From assembly GCA_023437225.1 (NCBI GenBank), contig JAEZGS010000011.1, positions 186,001 through 250,000 of the forward strand: a stretch of DNA of 64,000 nucleotides, read 5' to 3'. A program made the position numbers and the translations under genes. The notes beneath the pieces are model-generated. The model was not told where the DNA came from. It did no database searches and was given only the letters and a program-made list of their open reading frames with translations. Source of the stretch: Bacteroidota bacterium (GTDB lineage Bacteria; Bacteroidota; Bacteroidia; Chitinophagales; Chitinophagaceae). This document shows, piece after piece, positions 46,033-55,179 of the stretch (its first letter is position 1; the number at the start of each line of letters is the position of its first letter).

Positions 46033-46866
46033 ATGTCTTTAACTCAACTATCTCCTCGTATGATCAATCATCTCCGATGCTTGAGAAGCATCGTCCCGTA
46101 CCTCGCCGTGATCGCTTTATTTGGATCATCGTGTAAGACTCTTCAGGCGCCTATCTATTTCAATAACGTGAAAGATACGCTCTTCAAAGGCAGCAATTAC
46201 GATCTGGAGCCTGTGATCCATACAAACGACCTGCTAAGCATTACGGTAACAAGTCCAAACCCGGAAGCAACAGCCATGTTTAATGCTCCCAATGTGGGCG
46301 CTGGTGCAGCAACAGGAGTTGCAACCCAGGGAACCGGCAACGCAGCGGGTGGCTATCTCGTCAATAAAGATGGTAATATTCATTTCCCTGTACTTGGAAA
46401 TGTAAAGGCTGCAGGTTTGACCAAACAGGAATTGAAGGACGGAATCACAAAGGCATTGCTTGATCGCAAATTGCTTGTCGATCCGATTGTAAATATCCGG
46501 TTCACGAATTTTCGGGTCACTGTACTCGGAGAAGTAATGCGCCCAACAGTTGTCAATGTTCCAAGCGAAAAAATTTCGATATTGGAAGCAATTGGAATGG
46601 CAGGGGATCTTACCATTTATGCAAAACGTGACAGGATCATCCTGATTCGCGAAGAAGCTGGCAGTAAGATGGTGCGCAGACTCAATTTGAATTCAACAGA
46701 TATTTTCAATTCACCATACTACTATCTAAAATCCAATGATGTCATCTATGCGGAACCGAATGAGAATAAGATAACCAGCACATCACAGGCCAGGCAATGG
46801 CTTCCTGTGATCATCAGCGGCCTCACGCTGGTTGTACTTATGGTTGATAGATTGTTCATTAATTAA
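46033..46866 (+). CDS. wza: Polysaccharide export outer-membrane lipoprotein (Wza family)
   Basis: The 277-residue protein has a lipoprotein signal (VPYLAVIALFGSSC, lipobox cysteine about residue 34). A poly-export domain follows (YDLEPVIHTNDLLSITVTSP ... YLVNKDGNIHFPVLGNVKAA, then TKQELKDGITKALLD) with one SLBB domain (FRVTVLGEVMRPTVVNVPSE). A C-terminal hydrophobic helix (WLPVIISGLTLVVLMVD) is present, as in Bacteroidota members, and may span the membrane. Wza forms the outer-membrane exit for capsule or exopolysaccharide. It is followed 11 bases later by the tyrosine-kinase/co-polymerase gene. Confidence 0.95.
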   Translation: MSLTQLSPRMINHLRCLRSIVPYLAVIALFGSSCKTLQAPIYFNNVKDTLFKGSNYDLEPVIHTNDLLSITVTSPNPEATAMFNAPNVGAGAATGVATQGTGNAAGGYLVNKDGNIHFPVLGNVKAAGLTKQELKDGITKALLDRKLLVDPIVNIRFTNFRVTVLGEVMRPTVVNVPSEKISILEAIGMAGDLTIYAKRDRIILIREEAGSKMVRRLNLNSTDIFNSPYYYLKSNDVIYAEPNENKITSTSQARQWLPVIISGLTLVVLMVDRLFIN

Positions 46867-46877
46867 ACAATGTGTTT

Positions 46878-49232
46878 ATGAGTGCGTTCCCTGCAAAGAA
46901 TAAAGGTGGATTTAGTGAGTCTGGTAGCAACGTTTTCAACAAACTGCTTTTCAGATATCTTCCGTATTGGCCATTGTTTTTGGCCATGCTGATCCTGAGT
47001 ATTGTTATCGCGACAATTTATTTGCGCTATACCATTCCCATATATGAATCGTCAACGACGATCCTCATCAAGGATCAGCGAAAAGGCATGGATGATTCAC
47101 AGTTGCTGGAAGGTTTGAATATGCTGGGATCTTCCAAGATCGTGGAAAACGAGATTGAAGTGATCCGTTCACGTTCGCTCACCAGGGAAGTGGTGAAAAA
47201 GCTTCGCCTGTATGCCCCGATCACACAGGAAGGTAGCGTTATCTCCAAAGCGGCTTACGCTCTATCGCCAGTGCACATTGAACATAGAAATCCCGATTCA
47301 CTTACGCCGGTTAAGAAAGTGTATTTCACTTATGATGCAAAGGCGAACACCATCACTATAGACGACAAGGCATACAAGATCAACGAATGGGTTGAGACAC
47401 CCTACGGTGATTTAAAATTTGTTCCTAATCGCTATTATAGAAAGCAGGAAATAAAGGATCCTATTTTCTTTTCGCTTGTCAATGTTCGCAACATCACCAA
47501 CTCACTGGTCAACAGATTCCAGGTAAGCCCTGTAAGTAAGATGGCAACGGTGATTAACATTCGCCTGAAAGATCCGGTGCCCCAAAGGGCAGAGGACGTG
47601 CTTAACGAATTGGTAGCAGAATATAACAAGGCAAACGTTAATGACAAGAATGCACTTGCCACCAACACACTTGCATTTGTTCAGGACCGGCTACATTTCG
47701 TTGTACAGGAACTCGATTCTGTTGAAAGTCGCATTCAACAATATAAGACGCAGAAAGGCATCGTAGACATCAGCGAACAGGGTAAGCAATTTCTTGCTAC
47801 CGTTGGTCAGAACGATCAAAGAGTGAGTGAGCTGAATGTTCAACTTGCGGTTCTTGACCAGGTGCAGAACTATGTGAATTCAAAAGGCGCGTCACAGGGA
47901 ATCGTGCCCTCCACTTTGGGTGTTAATGATCCGGTGTTAGGCCAATTGCTCGATCGTTTGTACCAGGCAGAATCACAGTACGAACGGGTAAGAAAAACGA
48001 CTGCAGAGAACAACCCGATCGCATTGCAATTGAGCGATGAGATCGCCCGCATCAAACCAGACATCCTGGATAACATCAATGCACAACGCCGTAACCTCGA
48101 AGCAAGTAAGCGAAACATTTCATCTACCAATCAGCAATACTCGTCGATGCTTCGCACCATTCCTCAAAAGGAAAGAGAATTGCTTGAGATCAGCAGACAA
48201 CAATCGATCAAAAACAACATCTATACTTTCCTGTTACAAAAGCGGGAAGAGACAGCATTGTCATATGCATCTACTGTTGCAGACAGCCGGCTGATCGACA
48301 GGGCCGATTCAACACTGGGTCCTGTAAGTCCTAAAGTACCATTTATCTATATGGTGGCAGTGCTACTGGGTATTGCGGTTACCGTTGCTATCGTCATGAT
48401 CAAGGAAGTGCTCAACAGAAATGTTTTGTTCAAATCGGAGATCGAGGAAATGACCAGTTTCCCTATCATTGGTGAGATAGCGTACGACAACTCAAAATCG
48501 CCATTGGTGATCGCGGAAGGCAAACGAAATTTCATTGCAGAACAGTTCAGGCAATTGAGAACATCGCTGGGTTATATGGGCATCAATGCCCGTAAGAAGA
48601 AGATACTGCTCACATCGACCATATCTGGAGAAGGTAAGAGCTTCATTACCGGAAATCTGGGAGTGAGCCTTGCGCTTACTGGCAAGAAGGTTGTTATAAT
48701 AGAGTTGGATTTGCGTAAGCCCAAGCTTAGCGAAATGTTTGGAGTAAGTAGGGAAGTGGGTATTTCAAACTATTTCATCGGCGATAAAGAGCAGGATGAG
48801 ATCATCAAGCGTACTGAAGTAAACGAAAATCTATTCATTATTCCATCAGGACCAATTCCACCGAATCCGTCTGAGTTGATCCTTAATGGAAGAATGCAGG
48901 AATTACTTTCTTACCTCGATACTTTATTTGATTACATAATAATCGATACCGCCCCTGTCAGCCCGGTTACGGACGCTTATATTCTGTCTCCCATGTGCGA
49001 CGCAACTTTGTATGTTGTTAGACACGCATATACGCCTAAATCGTATATACAGATGCTTGACCACAACAACAAGGTAAAAGGGCTTAAGAACCTGGCTCTC
49101 ATATTCAATGGTGTAAAGGCCAGGGGCATCGGAAGATACGATTACGGTTATGGTTATGGCCAGAGCTACGGCTATGGATATGGCTATACCGAAGACGGAA
49201 CAAAGAAGAAAAAGAAAGCTGTTATTTCTTAG
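46878..49232 (+). CDS. wzc: Polysaccharide co-polymerase tyrosine autokinase (Wzc family)
   Basis: The start is taken as the ATG at 46878; an in-frame GTG lies 6 bases upstream. The 784-residue protein has two membrane helices flanking a periplasmic Wzz domain (PYWPLFLAMLILSIVIATIY near the start, IYMVAVLLGIAVTVAIVMIK near 490), a long coiled-coil, and a cytoplasmic BY-kinase. The kinase has Walker A Lys587 in TISGEGKSFITGN, an ELDLRKPKL Walker A' motif and IIIDTAPVSPVTDA. The tail is a Tyr/Gly cluster (YDYGYGYGQSYGYGYGY), the usual autophosphorylation site, then Lys-rich. It controls chain length and export with Wza. Confidence 0.96.
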   Translation: MSAFPAKNKGGFSESGSNVFNKLLFRYLPYWPLFLAMLILSIVIATIYLRYTIPIYESSTTILIKDQRKGMDDSQLLEGLNMLGSSKIVENEIEVIRSRSLTREVVKKLRLYAPITQEGSVISKAAYALSPVHIEHRNPDSLTPVKKVYFTYDAKANTITIDDKAYKINEWVETPYGDLKFVPNRYYRKQEIKDPIFFSLVNVRNITNSLVNRFQVSPVSKMATVINIRLKDPVPQRAEDVLNELVAEYNKANVNDKNALATNTLAFVQDRLHFVVQELDSVESRIQQYKTQKGIVDISEQGKQFLATVGQNDQRVSELNVQLAVLDQVQNYVNSKGASQGIVPSTLGVNDPVLGQLLDRLYQAESQYERVRKTTAENNPIALQLSDEIARIKPDILDNINAQRRNLEASKRNISSTNQQYSSMLRTIPQKERELLEISRQQSIKNNIYTFLLQKREETALSYASTVADSRLIDRADSTLGPVSPKVPFIYMVAVLLGIAVTVAIVMIKEVLNRNVLFKSEIEEMTSFPIIGEIAYDNSKSPLVIAEGKRNFIAEQFRQLRTSLGYMGINARKKKILLTSTISGEGKSFITGNLGVSLALTGKKVVIIELDLRKPKLSEMFGVSREVGISNYFIGDKEQDEIIKRTEVNENLFIIPSGPIPPNPSELILNGRMQELLSYLDTLFDYIIIDTAPVSPVTDAYILSPMCDATLYVVRHAYTPKSYIQMLDHNNKVKGLKNLALIFNGVKARGIGRYDYGYGYGQSYGYGYGYTEDGTKKKKKAVIS

Positions 49233-49398
49233 AAATAGCAGTAGCAGAAACCTGAACAAAAAGAATAATGGCTAACCATCTAATTGCTCAATGGGAGTGA
49301 GGTGGCGAAGCCATGGACAAAACGAAGCCGAAACCCAATTCTAAAGGAAAACTTTAGTTATCTTGGGGCGGCGCAAGTGCAAACCTCAATTAAACCTT
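49233..49398 (+). promoter_or_regulatory. Possible antitermination leader between wzc and upxY
   Basis: The 166-base gap contains short hairpins (for example TGGC-GAA-GCCA near 49303-49313) and a stretch with several GAAG/CGAAACCC motifs. UpxY-type antiterminators act on leader RNA of capsule operons, so a recognition element here or upstream of wza is plausible but not shown. Confidence 0.3.
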
Positions 49399-49932
49399 AT
49401 GCGTGAAACATTCAATTGGTATGCTGTATATACCAAACCAAGATGGGAGAAAAAAGTTGCAGAGCTTTTCACCCGGAAGGACATAGAAAACTATTGTCCG
49501 CTTAATCGCGTTCACAAGCAGTGGAGCGATCGCAGAAAGGTTGTACTTGAGCCATTATTTACTTCTTACGTGTTTGTCCGCATATCACCACTTGATCAAC
49601 TATTGGTACGACAAACAGAGGGTGTATTGAATTTCGTTTACTGGCTATCGAAACCTGCTATTGTAAGGGATGAAGAAATCGAACTGATCAAACGCTTCCT
49701 GAACGAGCATGATAATGTTCGCGTTGAAATGAACAAGGTAAACGTGAATGATAAAGTGCGCGTTGTAAACGGTCCGCTGATGTTGCGTGAGGGATCGGTG
49801 ATGGAAGTCAAACACAAAACGATCAAAGTTTCCCTTCCTACTCTTGGCTATACCCTTGTTGCAGAGATTGAAAAGAAGAATGTGGAGCTGATAGACAGCT
49901 ATAAAGTGGGGGATCATCACCTGGTATCCTGA
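49399..49932 (+). CDS. UpxY/NusG-family transcription antiterminator
   Basis: The start is the ATG at 49399; the frame opens earlier only at a TTG in untranslated sequence. The 177-residue protein has a NusG N-terminal domain (WYAVYTKPRWEKKVAELFTR; QWSDRRKVVLEPLFTSYVFV) and a C-terminal KOW domain (VNDKVRVVNGPLMLREGSVM; GYTLVAEIEKKNVELI). UpxY proteins in Bacteroides let RNA polymerase read through the long capsule operon. The position within the operon (third) is unusual, as upxY is often first. It probably promotes transcription of the downstream sugar genes. Confidence 0.92.
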   Translation: MRETFNWYAVYTKPRWEKKVAELFTRKDIENYCPLNRVHKQWSDRRKVVLEPLFTSYVFVRISPLDQLLVRQTEGVLNFVYWLSKPAIVRDEEIELIKRFLNEHDNVRVEMNKVNVNDKVRVVNGPLMLREGSVMEVKHKTIKVSLPTLGYTLVAEIEKKNVELIDSYKVGDHHLVS

Positions 49933-50048
49933 CACTTTATGAAGGAGATTTTCAACTTACTTATTGAACTACGATTGCTGCCAGACAAATATCCTGTGTG
50001 CGGCCTGCCCCTTTATAATTAATCATCTAAAGAATATAAATCGCATCA

Positions 50049-51332
50049 ATGGAACAGAATAAGATTTGCATCATCGGCCTTGGTTATGTTGGATTACCGT
50101 TGGCTGTTGCATTTGCAAGGAAGTACCCCGTGACCGGATTTGACATCAATCAATCCCGTGTTGATGACCTAATGAATGGCATCGACCGCACCCTTGAGAT
50201 CAGCAACGAAGAATTACAGGAAGTGATTTCTAAGAACGGTGCACTTACCGGACTTAAATGCACCAACCAGTTAGACAGCATCAGCGACTGTAACTTCTAT
50301 ATTGTTACAGTACCCACTCCGGTTGACAGACACAATCGCCCCGACCTCACACCGCTCTATAAAGCGAGTGAAACAGTAGGAAAGGTTATCAAGAAAAATG
50401 ACATTGTTGTATTCGAATCAACTGTATATCCGGGTGTTACTGAAGAAGAATGTATTCCCGTTATCGAAAGAGTTTCAGGATTGAAATTCAATGTTGACTT
50501 TTTCGCGGGTTACTCACCTGAGCGCATCAATCCGGGCGATAAGGAACATACCGTAACCAAGATCAAAAAAGTTACTTCCGGCTCAACACCAGAGATTGCA
50601 GAGAAAGTAGATTCCGTATATCGCAGCATCATCACAGCTGGAACACATAAAGCGTCCAGCATTAAAGTTGCCGAAGCGGCAAAAGTTATTGAGAACGCGC
50701 AGCGGGATATCAACATTTCTTTTGTGAATGAGCTGGCAAAAATTTTTAATAAACTCGATATTGATACGCACGATGTACTTGAAGCTGCCGGTACGAAGTG
50801 GAATTTCCTTCCTTTCAAACCAGGACTTGTTGGTGGCCACTGTATCGGTGTAGATCCTTACTACCTCGCGCAAAAAGCACAGGAAGTTGGCTATCACCCG
50901 GAGATTATCCTCGCCGGACGAAGATTGAATGATAGCATGGGTCCCTATGTTGCAGATGAAGTGATCAAACTGATGGTGCGCAAGGGTATCCAGGTAGTAG
51001 GAAGCCGTGCACTGGTTTTGGGAATTACATTTAAAGAAAATTGCCCGGATGTGCGCAACACTAAAGTGATCGACATTGTGCAACATCTTAAGGAATATCA
51101 TGTAAATGTTGATGTATATGATCCATGGGCCGAGCCAAAAGAAGTGTTACACGAGTATGGCGTAAACTCTACTCGTGAACTTCCGGAAGGTGTTAATTAT
51201 GATGCCGTGATCCTCGCTGTTGGTCATAACGAATTCAACTTCGATGTTATAAAGAAACTTTGCAACGATCAGTGCGTGATATTTGATGTGAAAGGCAAAC
51301 TGGATAAGCAATTGGTAGACGGTAGACTGTAA
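50049..51332 (+). CDS. tviB: UDP-N-acetyl-hexosamine 6-dehydrogenase (TviB/WbpO-like)
   Basis: The 427-residue protein is a nucleotide-sugar dehydrogenase: ICIIGLGYVGLPLAVAFARK (NAD Rossmann), YIVTVPTPVD, ESTVYPGVTEEEC, the GYSPERINPGDKEH block and the catalytic Cys265 in GGHCIGVDPYYL. The C-terminal half has the third domain ending in VIFDVKGKLDKQLVD. It resembles the Vi-antigen enzyme TviB, which oxidises UDP-GlcNAc to the uronic acid. Paired with the TviC-like epimerase 10 bases downstream, it would give UDP-GalNAcA. I assign the symbol by family, not by proof. Confidence 0.9.
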   Translation: MEQNKICIIGLGYVGLPLAVAFARKYPVTGFDINQSRVDDLMNGIDRTLEISNEELQEVISKNGALTGLKCTNQLDSISDCNFYIVTVPTPVDRHNRPDLTPLYKASETVGKVIKKNDIVVFESTVYPGVTEEECIPVIERVSGLKFNVDFFAGYSPERINPGDKEHTVTKIKKVTSGSTPEIAEKVDSVYRSIITAGTHKASSIKVAEAAKVIENAQRDINISFVNELAKIFNKLDIDTHDVLEAAGTKWNFLPFKPGLVGGHCIGVDPYYLAQKAQEVGYHPEIILAGRRLNDSMGPYVADEVIKLMVRKGIQVVGSRALVLGITFKENCPDVRNTKVIDIVQHLKEYHVNVDVYDPWAEPKEVLHEYGVNSTRELPEGVNYDAVILAVGHNEFNFDVIKKLCNDQCVIFDVKGKLDKQLVDGRL

Positions 51333-51342
51333 GAACAAAATT

Positions 51343-52332
51343 ATGTACGAGAAAAAATATCACGAAAAGGACCTAAGTAAGTATAGTTTTCTTGTTACAG
51401 GCGGCGCGGGTTTCATTGGTTCCAACATCGTTGAATACCTTTTGAAACACAATGCGGGCAAAGTAAGAGTGCTGGATAATTTCAGCACTGGCGACCATTC
51501 AAATTTGCAGCCGTTTTCGCGGCATCCGGCATTTGAGTTCATGGAAGGCGACATTCGCGATATCGCCGTTTGTCGCGCAGCGGTGACGGGCATTGATTAT
51601 GTATCACACCAGGCCGCTCTTGGGTCAGTGCCGCGTTCGATCAATGATCCGCTTACAACTAATGAAGTGAACATCTCTGGTTTTATCAACATGCTGGTAG
51701 CCGCACGAGATGAAGGTGTGAAGCGGTTCATCTACGCTGCAAGTTCAAGCACATATGGGGATCATCCCGGGCTTCCAAAAGTGGAGGATGTGATCGGTAA
51801 ACCACTGTCGCCATATGCTGTAACAAAGTATGTGAACGAACTATACGGCGAAGTATTTTCTCGTGTTTATGGCTTCCATACAATAGGGCTTCGATATTTC
51901 AATGTGTTTGGTCCACGTCAGAATCCTAACGGTGCTTATGCAGCGGTGATACCCGTGTTCATCCAGGCTGCACTAAAAGGAGAGGTTCCTTTCATCAATG
52001 GAGATGGAACCACAAGCCGGGATTTTACTTTCATCGCAAACGTTGTTGAAGCGAACATGAAAGCGTTATTCAACGATTCACTGCAACATCACGAAGTAGT
52101 GAACATCGCTTTTGGCGATCGTACTTCACTTAATGAGTTGTGGTCTTATATAGCGAACGCTACAAGCGTGCAAAGTGAACCCAAATATCGCGATGCAAGA
52201 AAAGGCGATGTCAAGCATAGCCAGGCGAGTATTGGTAAAGCGCAGCAATTACTCGGATATGATCCGGAAGTTTCAGTAAAGGAAGGACTCCATCTGACCA
52301 TCGACTGGTACACAAAACAAATAACCCAATGA
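51343..52332 (+). CDS. tviC: NAD-dependent UDP-sugar 4-epimerase (TviC/WbpP-like)
   Basis: The 329-residue protein is a short-chain dehydrogenase/epimerase: SFLVTGGAGFIGSNIVEYLL, the FIYAASSSTYGDHPGLPKVE motif, catalytic PYAVTKYVNELY (Tyr and Lys of YxxxK) and RYFNVFGPRQNPNGAYAAVI. It is closest in pattern to TviC/WbpP, which convert UDP-GlcNAc or its uronate to the galacto form. It follows the TviB-like dehydrogenase and overlaps the next epimerase gene by 4 bases (ATGA). Confidence 0.9.
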   Translation: MYEKKYHEKDLSKYSFLVTGGAGFIGSNIVEYLLKHNAGKVRVLDNFSTGDHSNLQPFSRHPAFEFMEGDIRDIAVCRAAVTGIDYVSHQAALGSVPRSINDPLTTNEVNISGFINMLVAARDEGVKRFIYAASSSTYGDHPGLPKVEDVIGKPLSPYAVTKYVNELYGEVFSRVYGFHTIGLRYFNVFGPRQNPNGAYAAVIPVFIQAALKGEVPFINGDGTTSRDFTFIANVVEANMKALFNDSLQHHEVVNIAFGDRTSLNELWSYIANATSVQSEPKYRDARKGDVKHSQASIGKAQQLLGYDPEVSVKEGLHLTIDWYTKQITQ

Positions 52333-53378
52333 AAGTACTCGTAACCGGTGCCGCCGGTTTTATTGGATTTCATGTTGCTGAAACATTGTTGAAACGAGGC
52401 GATGAAGTTGTGGGGTTGGATATTATCAATGATTACTATGAGCTTCGGTTGAAATATGGCCGGCTCTCCACGAGCGGCATACAGGAAACTGAAGTAAAGG
52501 ACAAGACTATCGTTCAGAGTAATGTACACCCGCATTATCGTTTTGTCAAAGCGGATCTCGCAGATAAAGAATTCCTGTTTGATTTGTTTGATAAAGAAAG
52601 ATTTGATGTTGTAGTAAACCTTGCAGCACAAGCTGGTGTTCGGTATTCATTAACCAATCCCGAGGCTTATCTGCATAGTAATTTCACAGGGTTCTTCAAC
52701 ATCATTGAAGCTTGCAGACATTATCCGGTAAAAAACCTGGTATATGCTTCTTCAAGTTCTGTGTATGGATTGAATGAGCAGATGCCATTCTCTGAAAAAG
52801 ACAATGTAAGTCACCCCATCAGTTTGTATGCAGCATCGAAGAAATCGAATGAACTGATGGCGCATACCTATAGCCATTTGTTTAATATACCAACTACAGG
52901 GTTAAGATTTTTTACTGTATATGGTCCCTGGGGCCGTCCGGATATGGCATTGTTCCTGTTTACCCGTTCTATTCTTGAAGGCAAACCCATACAGGTTTTC
53001 AACCAGGGGAACATGCAGCGGGATTTCACCTACATTGACGACATCGTTCAGGGTGTTATCAAAGTAATCGACAGCCCCGCAAAAAAGAATGAACACTGGA
53101 ATGGGAATGAAGCGGATCCTTCATCGTCCAGCGCGCCTTACCGGGTTTATAATATTGGAAATTCAAAACCTGTCAAACTTCTTGACTTTATAAGTGCACT
53201 CGAAGATGCTCTTGGTATGGAAGCGGTCAAAGATTATCAACCATTACAAATGGGCGATGTATTGTCGACCTGGGCTGATACAACTCAACTTTCTCAAGAC
53301 CTCGACTATAAGCCGACTACCTCGGTAAATGACGGTGTAAAGCTTTTTGTCGAATGGTATAAAACCTTTTACAACTAA
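52329..53378 (+). CDS. UDP-glucuronate 4-epimerase-like NAD-dependent epimerase
   Basis: The 349-residue protein begins MKVLVTGAAGFIGFHVAETL with a LDIINDYYELRLKYGRL segment that is characteristic of UDP-glucuronate epimerases (CapI/LpsL type). It has the SS-x-SVYG motif, a YAASKKSNELM active site and RFFTVYGPWGRPDMALFLF. It would supply UDP-galacturonic acid or a related uronic sugar. It overlaps tviC by 4 bases and its TAA shares a base with the next ATG. Confidence 0.88.
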   Translation: MKVLVTGAAGFIGFHVAETLLKRGDEVVGLDIINDYYELRLKYGRLSTSGIQETEVKDKTIVQSNVHPHYRFVKADLADKEFLFDLFDKERFDVVVNLAAQAGVRYSLTNPEAYLHSNFTGFFNIIEACRHYPVKNLVYASSSSVYGLNEQMPFSEKDNVSHPISLYAASKKSNELMAHTYSHLFNIPTTGLRFFTVYGPWGRPDMALFLFTRSILEGKPIQVFNQGNMQRDFTYIDDIVQGVIKVIDSPAKKNEHWNGNEADPSSSSAPYRVYNIGNSKPVKLLDFISALEDALGMEAVKDYQPLQMGDVLSTWADTTQLSQDLDYKPTTSVNDGVKLFVEWYKTFYN

Positions 53379-54640
53379 TGAACGATTATTCCTTCACCGT
53401 CGAACAATCATCCCTGTTCGGCCATGTGCAATTAAGTGGCGCTAAGAACAGTGCCTTACGTTTACAGGCAGCCAGCCTTTTAACGGACGAACGTGTAACG
53501 CTCACAAATTTCCCGTCAAACCTGCTTGATGTGCAGGTGCAGAATGGAATGCTTGATTACCTGGGTAAGTCGGTTCAATCAATGGAGCGCAAAGTAGTGA
53601 TATCACAGCAGGGAAATATAAGCACAGATCTTTTGTGGGATGAACGTTCTATTCGAAATACTTTGCTTATTCTCGGTACCCTTTTGGCACGTTATGGTAA
53701 AGGGAAAGTTCCTTTGCCGGGCGGATGTAAACTCGGGGAACGCAAGTACGATATACATGTAATGATCTTTGAAGCGATGGGCGCGCGTGTATGGGAAGAA
53801 GGAAATTATTTATGTGCCGAATCAAAAGGTCGCCTGAATGGCGCCGAGTTGGTTCTTCCCTTGCGCTCTACCGGTGCAACCGAAAATGCAATTCTCTGCG
53901 GTTCACTTGCTCATGGAACAACCAGGGTTTGGAACCCGCATATACGTCCTGAAATTCTTGACCTGATATCGATGTTGAATAAAATGGGAGCGAGGATCAA
54001 AGTATTCGGGCAGGAACACATTGAGATACGCGGAGTTGACAGTCTACGTGGTGTGGAGCATCGCGTGATACCGGATAACATGGAAGCACTTACCTGGATG
54101 ATCGCTTCTGTTATAACGAATGGAGATATTGAGATCAGCAATTTTCCTTTCGAACATCTTGAAGTTCCTTTGATCCATCTTCGTGAGAGTGGTGCTAAAT
54201 TTTATAAGTCGGAGAATGACATTATTGTTCGCGGAGGGAAATGCTATCCGATCGATATAAGTACTGGTCCATATCCGGGAATTAATTCAGATATGCAACC
54301 ACTGTTTGCGATATATGGTGCATGTGCGAGAGGGGAATCTAAGATCATTGACCTTCGTTTCCCCGGTCGATACGGTTATGCCGATGAAATTCGCAAGATG
54401 GGCGTAGATGCACGGGTGGACAAGGACTTCCTCGTCATTCATGGAGGCAATAGAACGCAGGGTGCTGAAGTGAATGCACTTGATCTGCGGGCAGGTATGG
54501 CTTTGTTGTTGTTAGGACTGGTATCACACGGCGAAACAACCATCAACAATGCATGGCAGATCGAACGCGGCTATGAAGACATCATTACCAAAGTAAGAAG
54601 TCTTGGTGGCAGGCTTTCAAAAACCGTTGCAGTTCAATAA
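53378..54640 (+). CDS. MurA-like enolpyruvyltransferase in a polysaccharide operon
   Basis: The 420-residue protein is a full-length MurA homologue. It keeps QLSGAKNSALRLQAA with the catalytic Lys23-Asn24, the active cysteine Cys117 in LPGGCKLGERKYDIH with Arg122, TGATENAILCG, the YPGINSDMQP aspartate, DLRAGMAL and IERGYED. It should add enolpyruvate from PEP to the 3-OH of a UDP-amino-sugar. Differences from housekeeping MurA include the C-K-L-G-E-R-K loop (usually C-x-I-G-A-R-P) and IRPEILDL in place of the usual REPEIVDL. It lies between epimerase and acetyltransferase genes, with a MurB-like gene three genes downstream. That suggests a dedicated lactyl-sugar pathway (inference). Confidence 0.93.
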   Translation: MNDYSFTVEQSSLFGHVQLSGAKNSALRLQAASLLTDERVTLTNFPSNLLDVQVQNGMLDYLGKSVQSMERKVVISQQGNISTDLLWDERSIRNTLLILGTLLARYGKGKVPLPGGCKLGERKYDIHVMIFEAMGARVWEEGNYLCAESKGRLNGAELVLPLRSTGATENAILCGSLAHGTTRVWNPHIRPEILDLISMLNKMGARIKVFGQEHIEIRGVDSLRGVEHRVIPDNMEALTWMIASVITNGDIEISNFPFEHLEVPLIHLRESGAKFYKSENDIIVRGGKCYPIDISTGPYPGINSDMQPLFAIYGACARGESKIIDLRFPGRYGYADEIRKMGVDARVDKDFLVIHGGNRTQGAEVNALDLRAGMALLLLGLVSHGETTINNAWQIERGYEDIITKVRSLGGRLSKTVAVQ

Positions 54641-54642
54641 TC

Positions 54643-55179
54643 ATGAATTCGTTTTCCAGCACTTACAGAAATATTCAGCTTGATCTTAAGGCACATGGAG
54701 GTGGAAGTATCAGTAAGAACTTCAACATCTACCTGTTCAATCCTTCTTTTCGTCTTTTGCTTAATTACAGGCTGGGACGGTATTTCAGGCTTTCGAATAA
54801 TTTTGTGACACGGTTTCTGGCAAGACGTTATATGTATCGCCAGGTAACTCAAAGGGGGTGTCAGATCTCTTATGCTGCAGAATTAGGAAAGAATATAAAG
54901 TTTATGCATCCGTTGGGTGTTGTCATTGGTGAGAATGTTATCGTTAAAGACAATGTTCGTATATGGCAACAGGTAACGTTAGGCAGTCACGGGAAAAAAG
55001 GTGAATCAAATTTGTACCCTGTTGTTGAATCCGGAGTGAAAATTTTTGCAGGCGCCAAAATAATTGGGGGCATCGTCATCGGCAGGAATGCACAGATCGG
55101 TGCCAATTCAGTTGTTTTGTCGGATGTTCCTGATGATTCGGTAGCAGTGGGGGTTCCAGCAAAAATAATCCGTCGTTGA
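54643..55179 (+). CDS. Serine-acetyltransferase-like hexapeptide O/N-acetyltransferase
   Basis: The 178-residue protein has a helical N-terminal half (YLFNPSFRLLLNYRLGRYFR) and a left-handed beta-helix of hexapeptide repeats (KNIKFMHPLGVVIGENVIVK; IFAGAKIIGGIVIGRNAQIG; VVLSDVPDDSVAVGVPAKII). The catalytic histidine is probably in FMHPLGVVIG. CysE-like proteins in capsule operons acetylate sugars rather than serine, so a polysaccharide acetyltransferase fits. Its TGA overlaps the TTG start of the next gene. Confidence 0.88.
   Translation: MNSFSSTYRNIQLDLKAHGGGSISKNFNIYLFNPSFRLLLNYRLGRYFRLSNNFVTRFLARRYMYRQVTQRGCQISYAAELGKNIKFMHPLGVVIGENVIVKDNVRIWQQVTLGSHGKKGESNLYPVVESGVKIFAGAKIIGGIVIGRNAQIGANSVVLSDVPDDSVAVGVPAKIIRR

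Noticed and set aside
50583..51101. 172-codon minus-strand frame opposite the sugar dehydrogenase
   Set aside because: It mirrors the well-conserved TviB-like gene and has no domain of its own.
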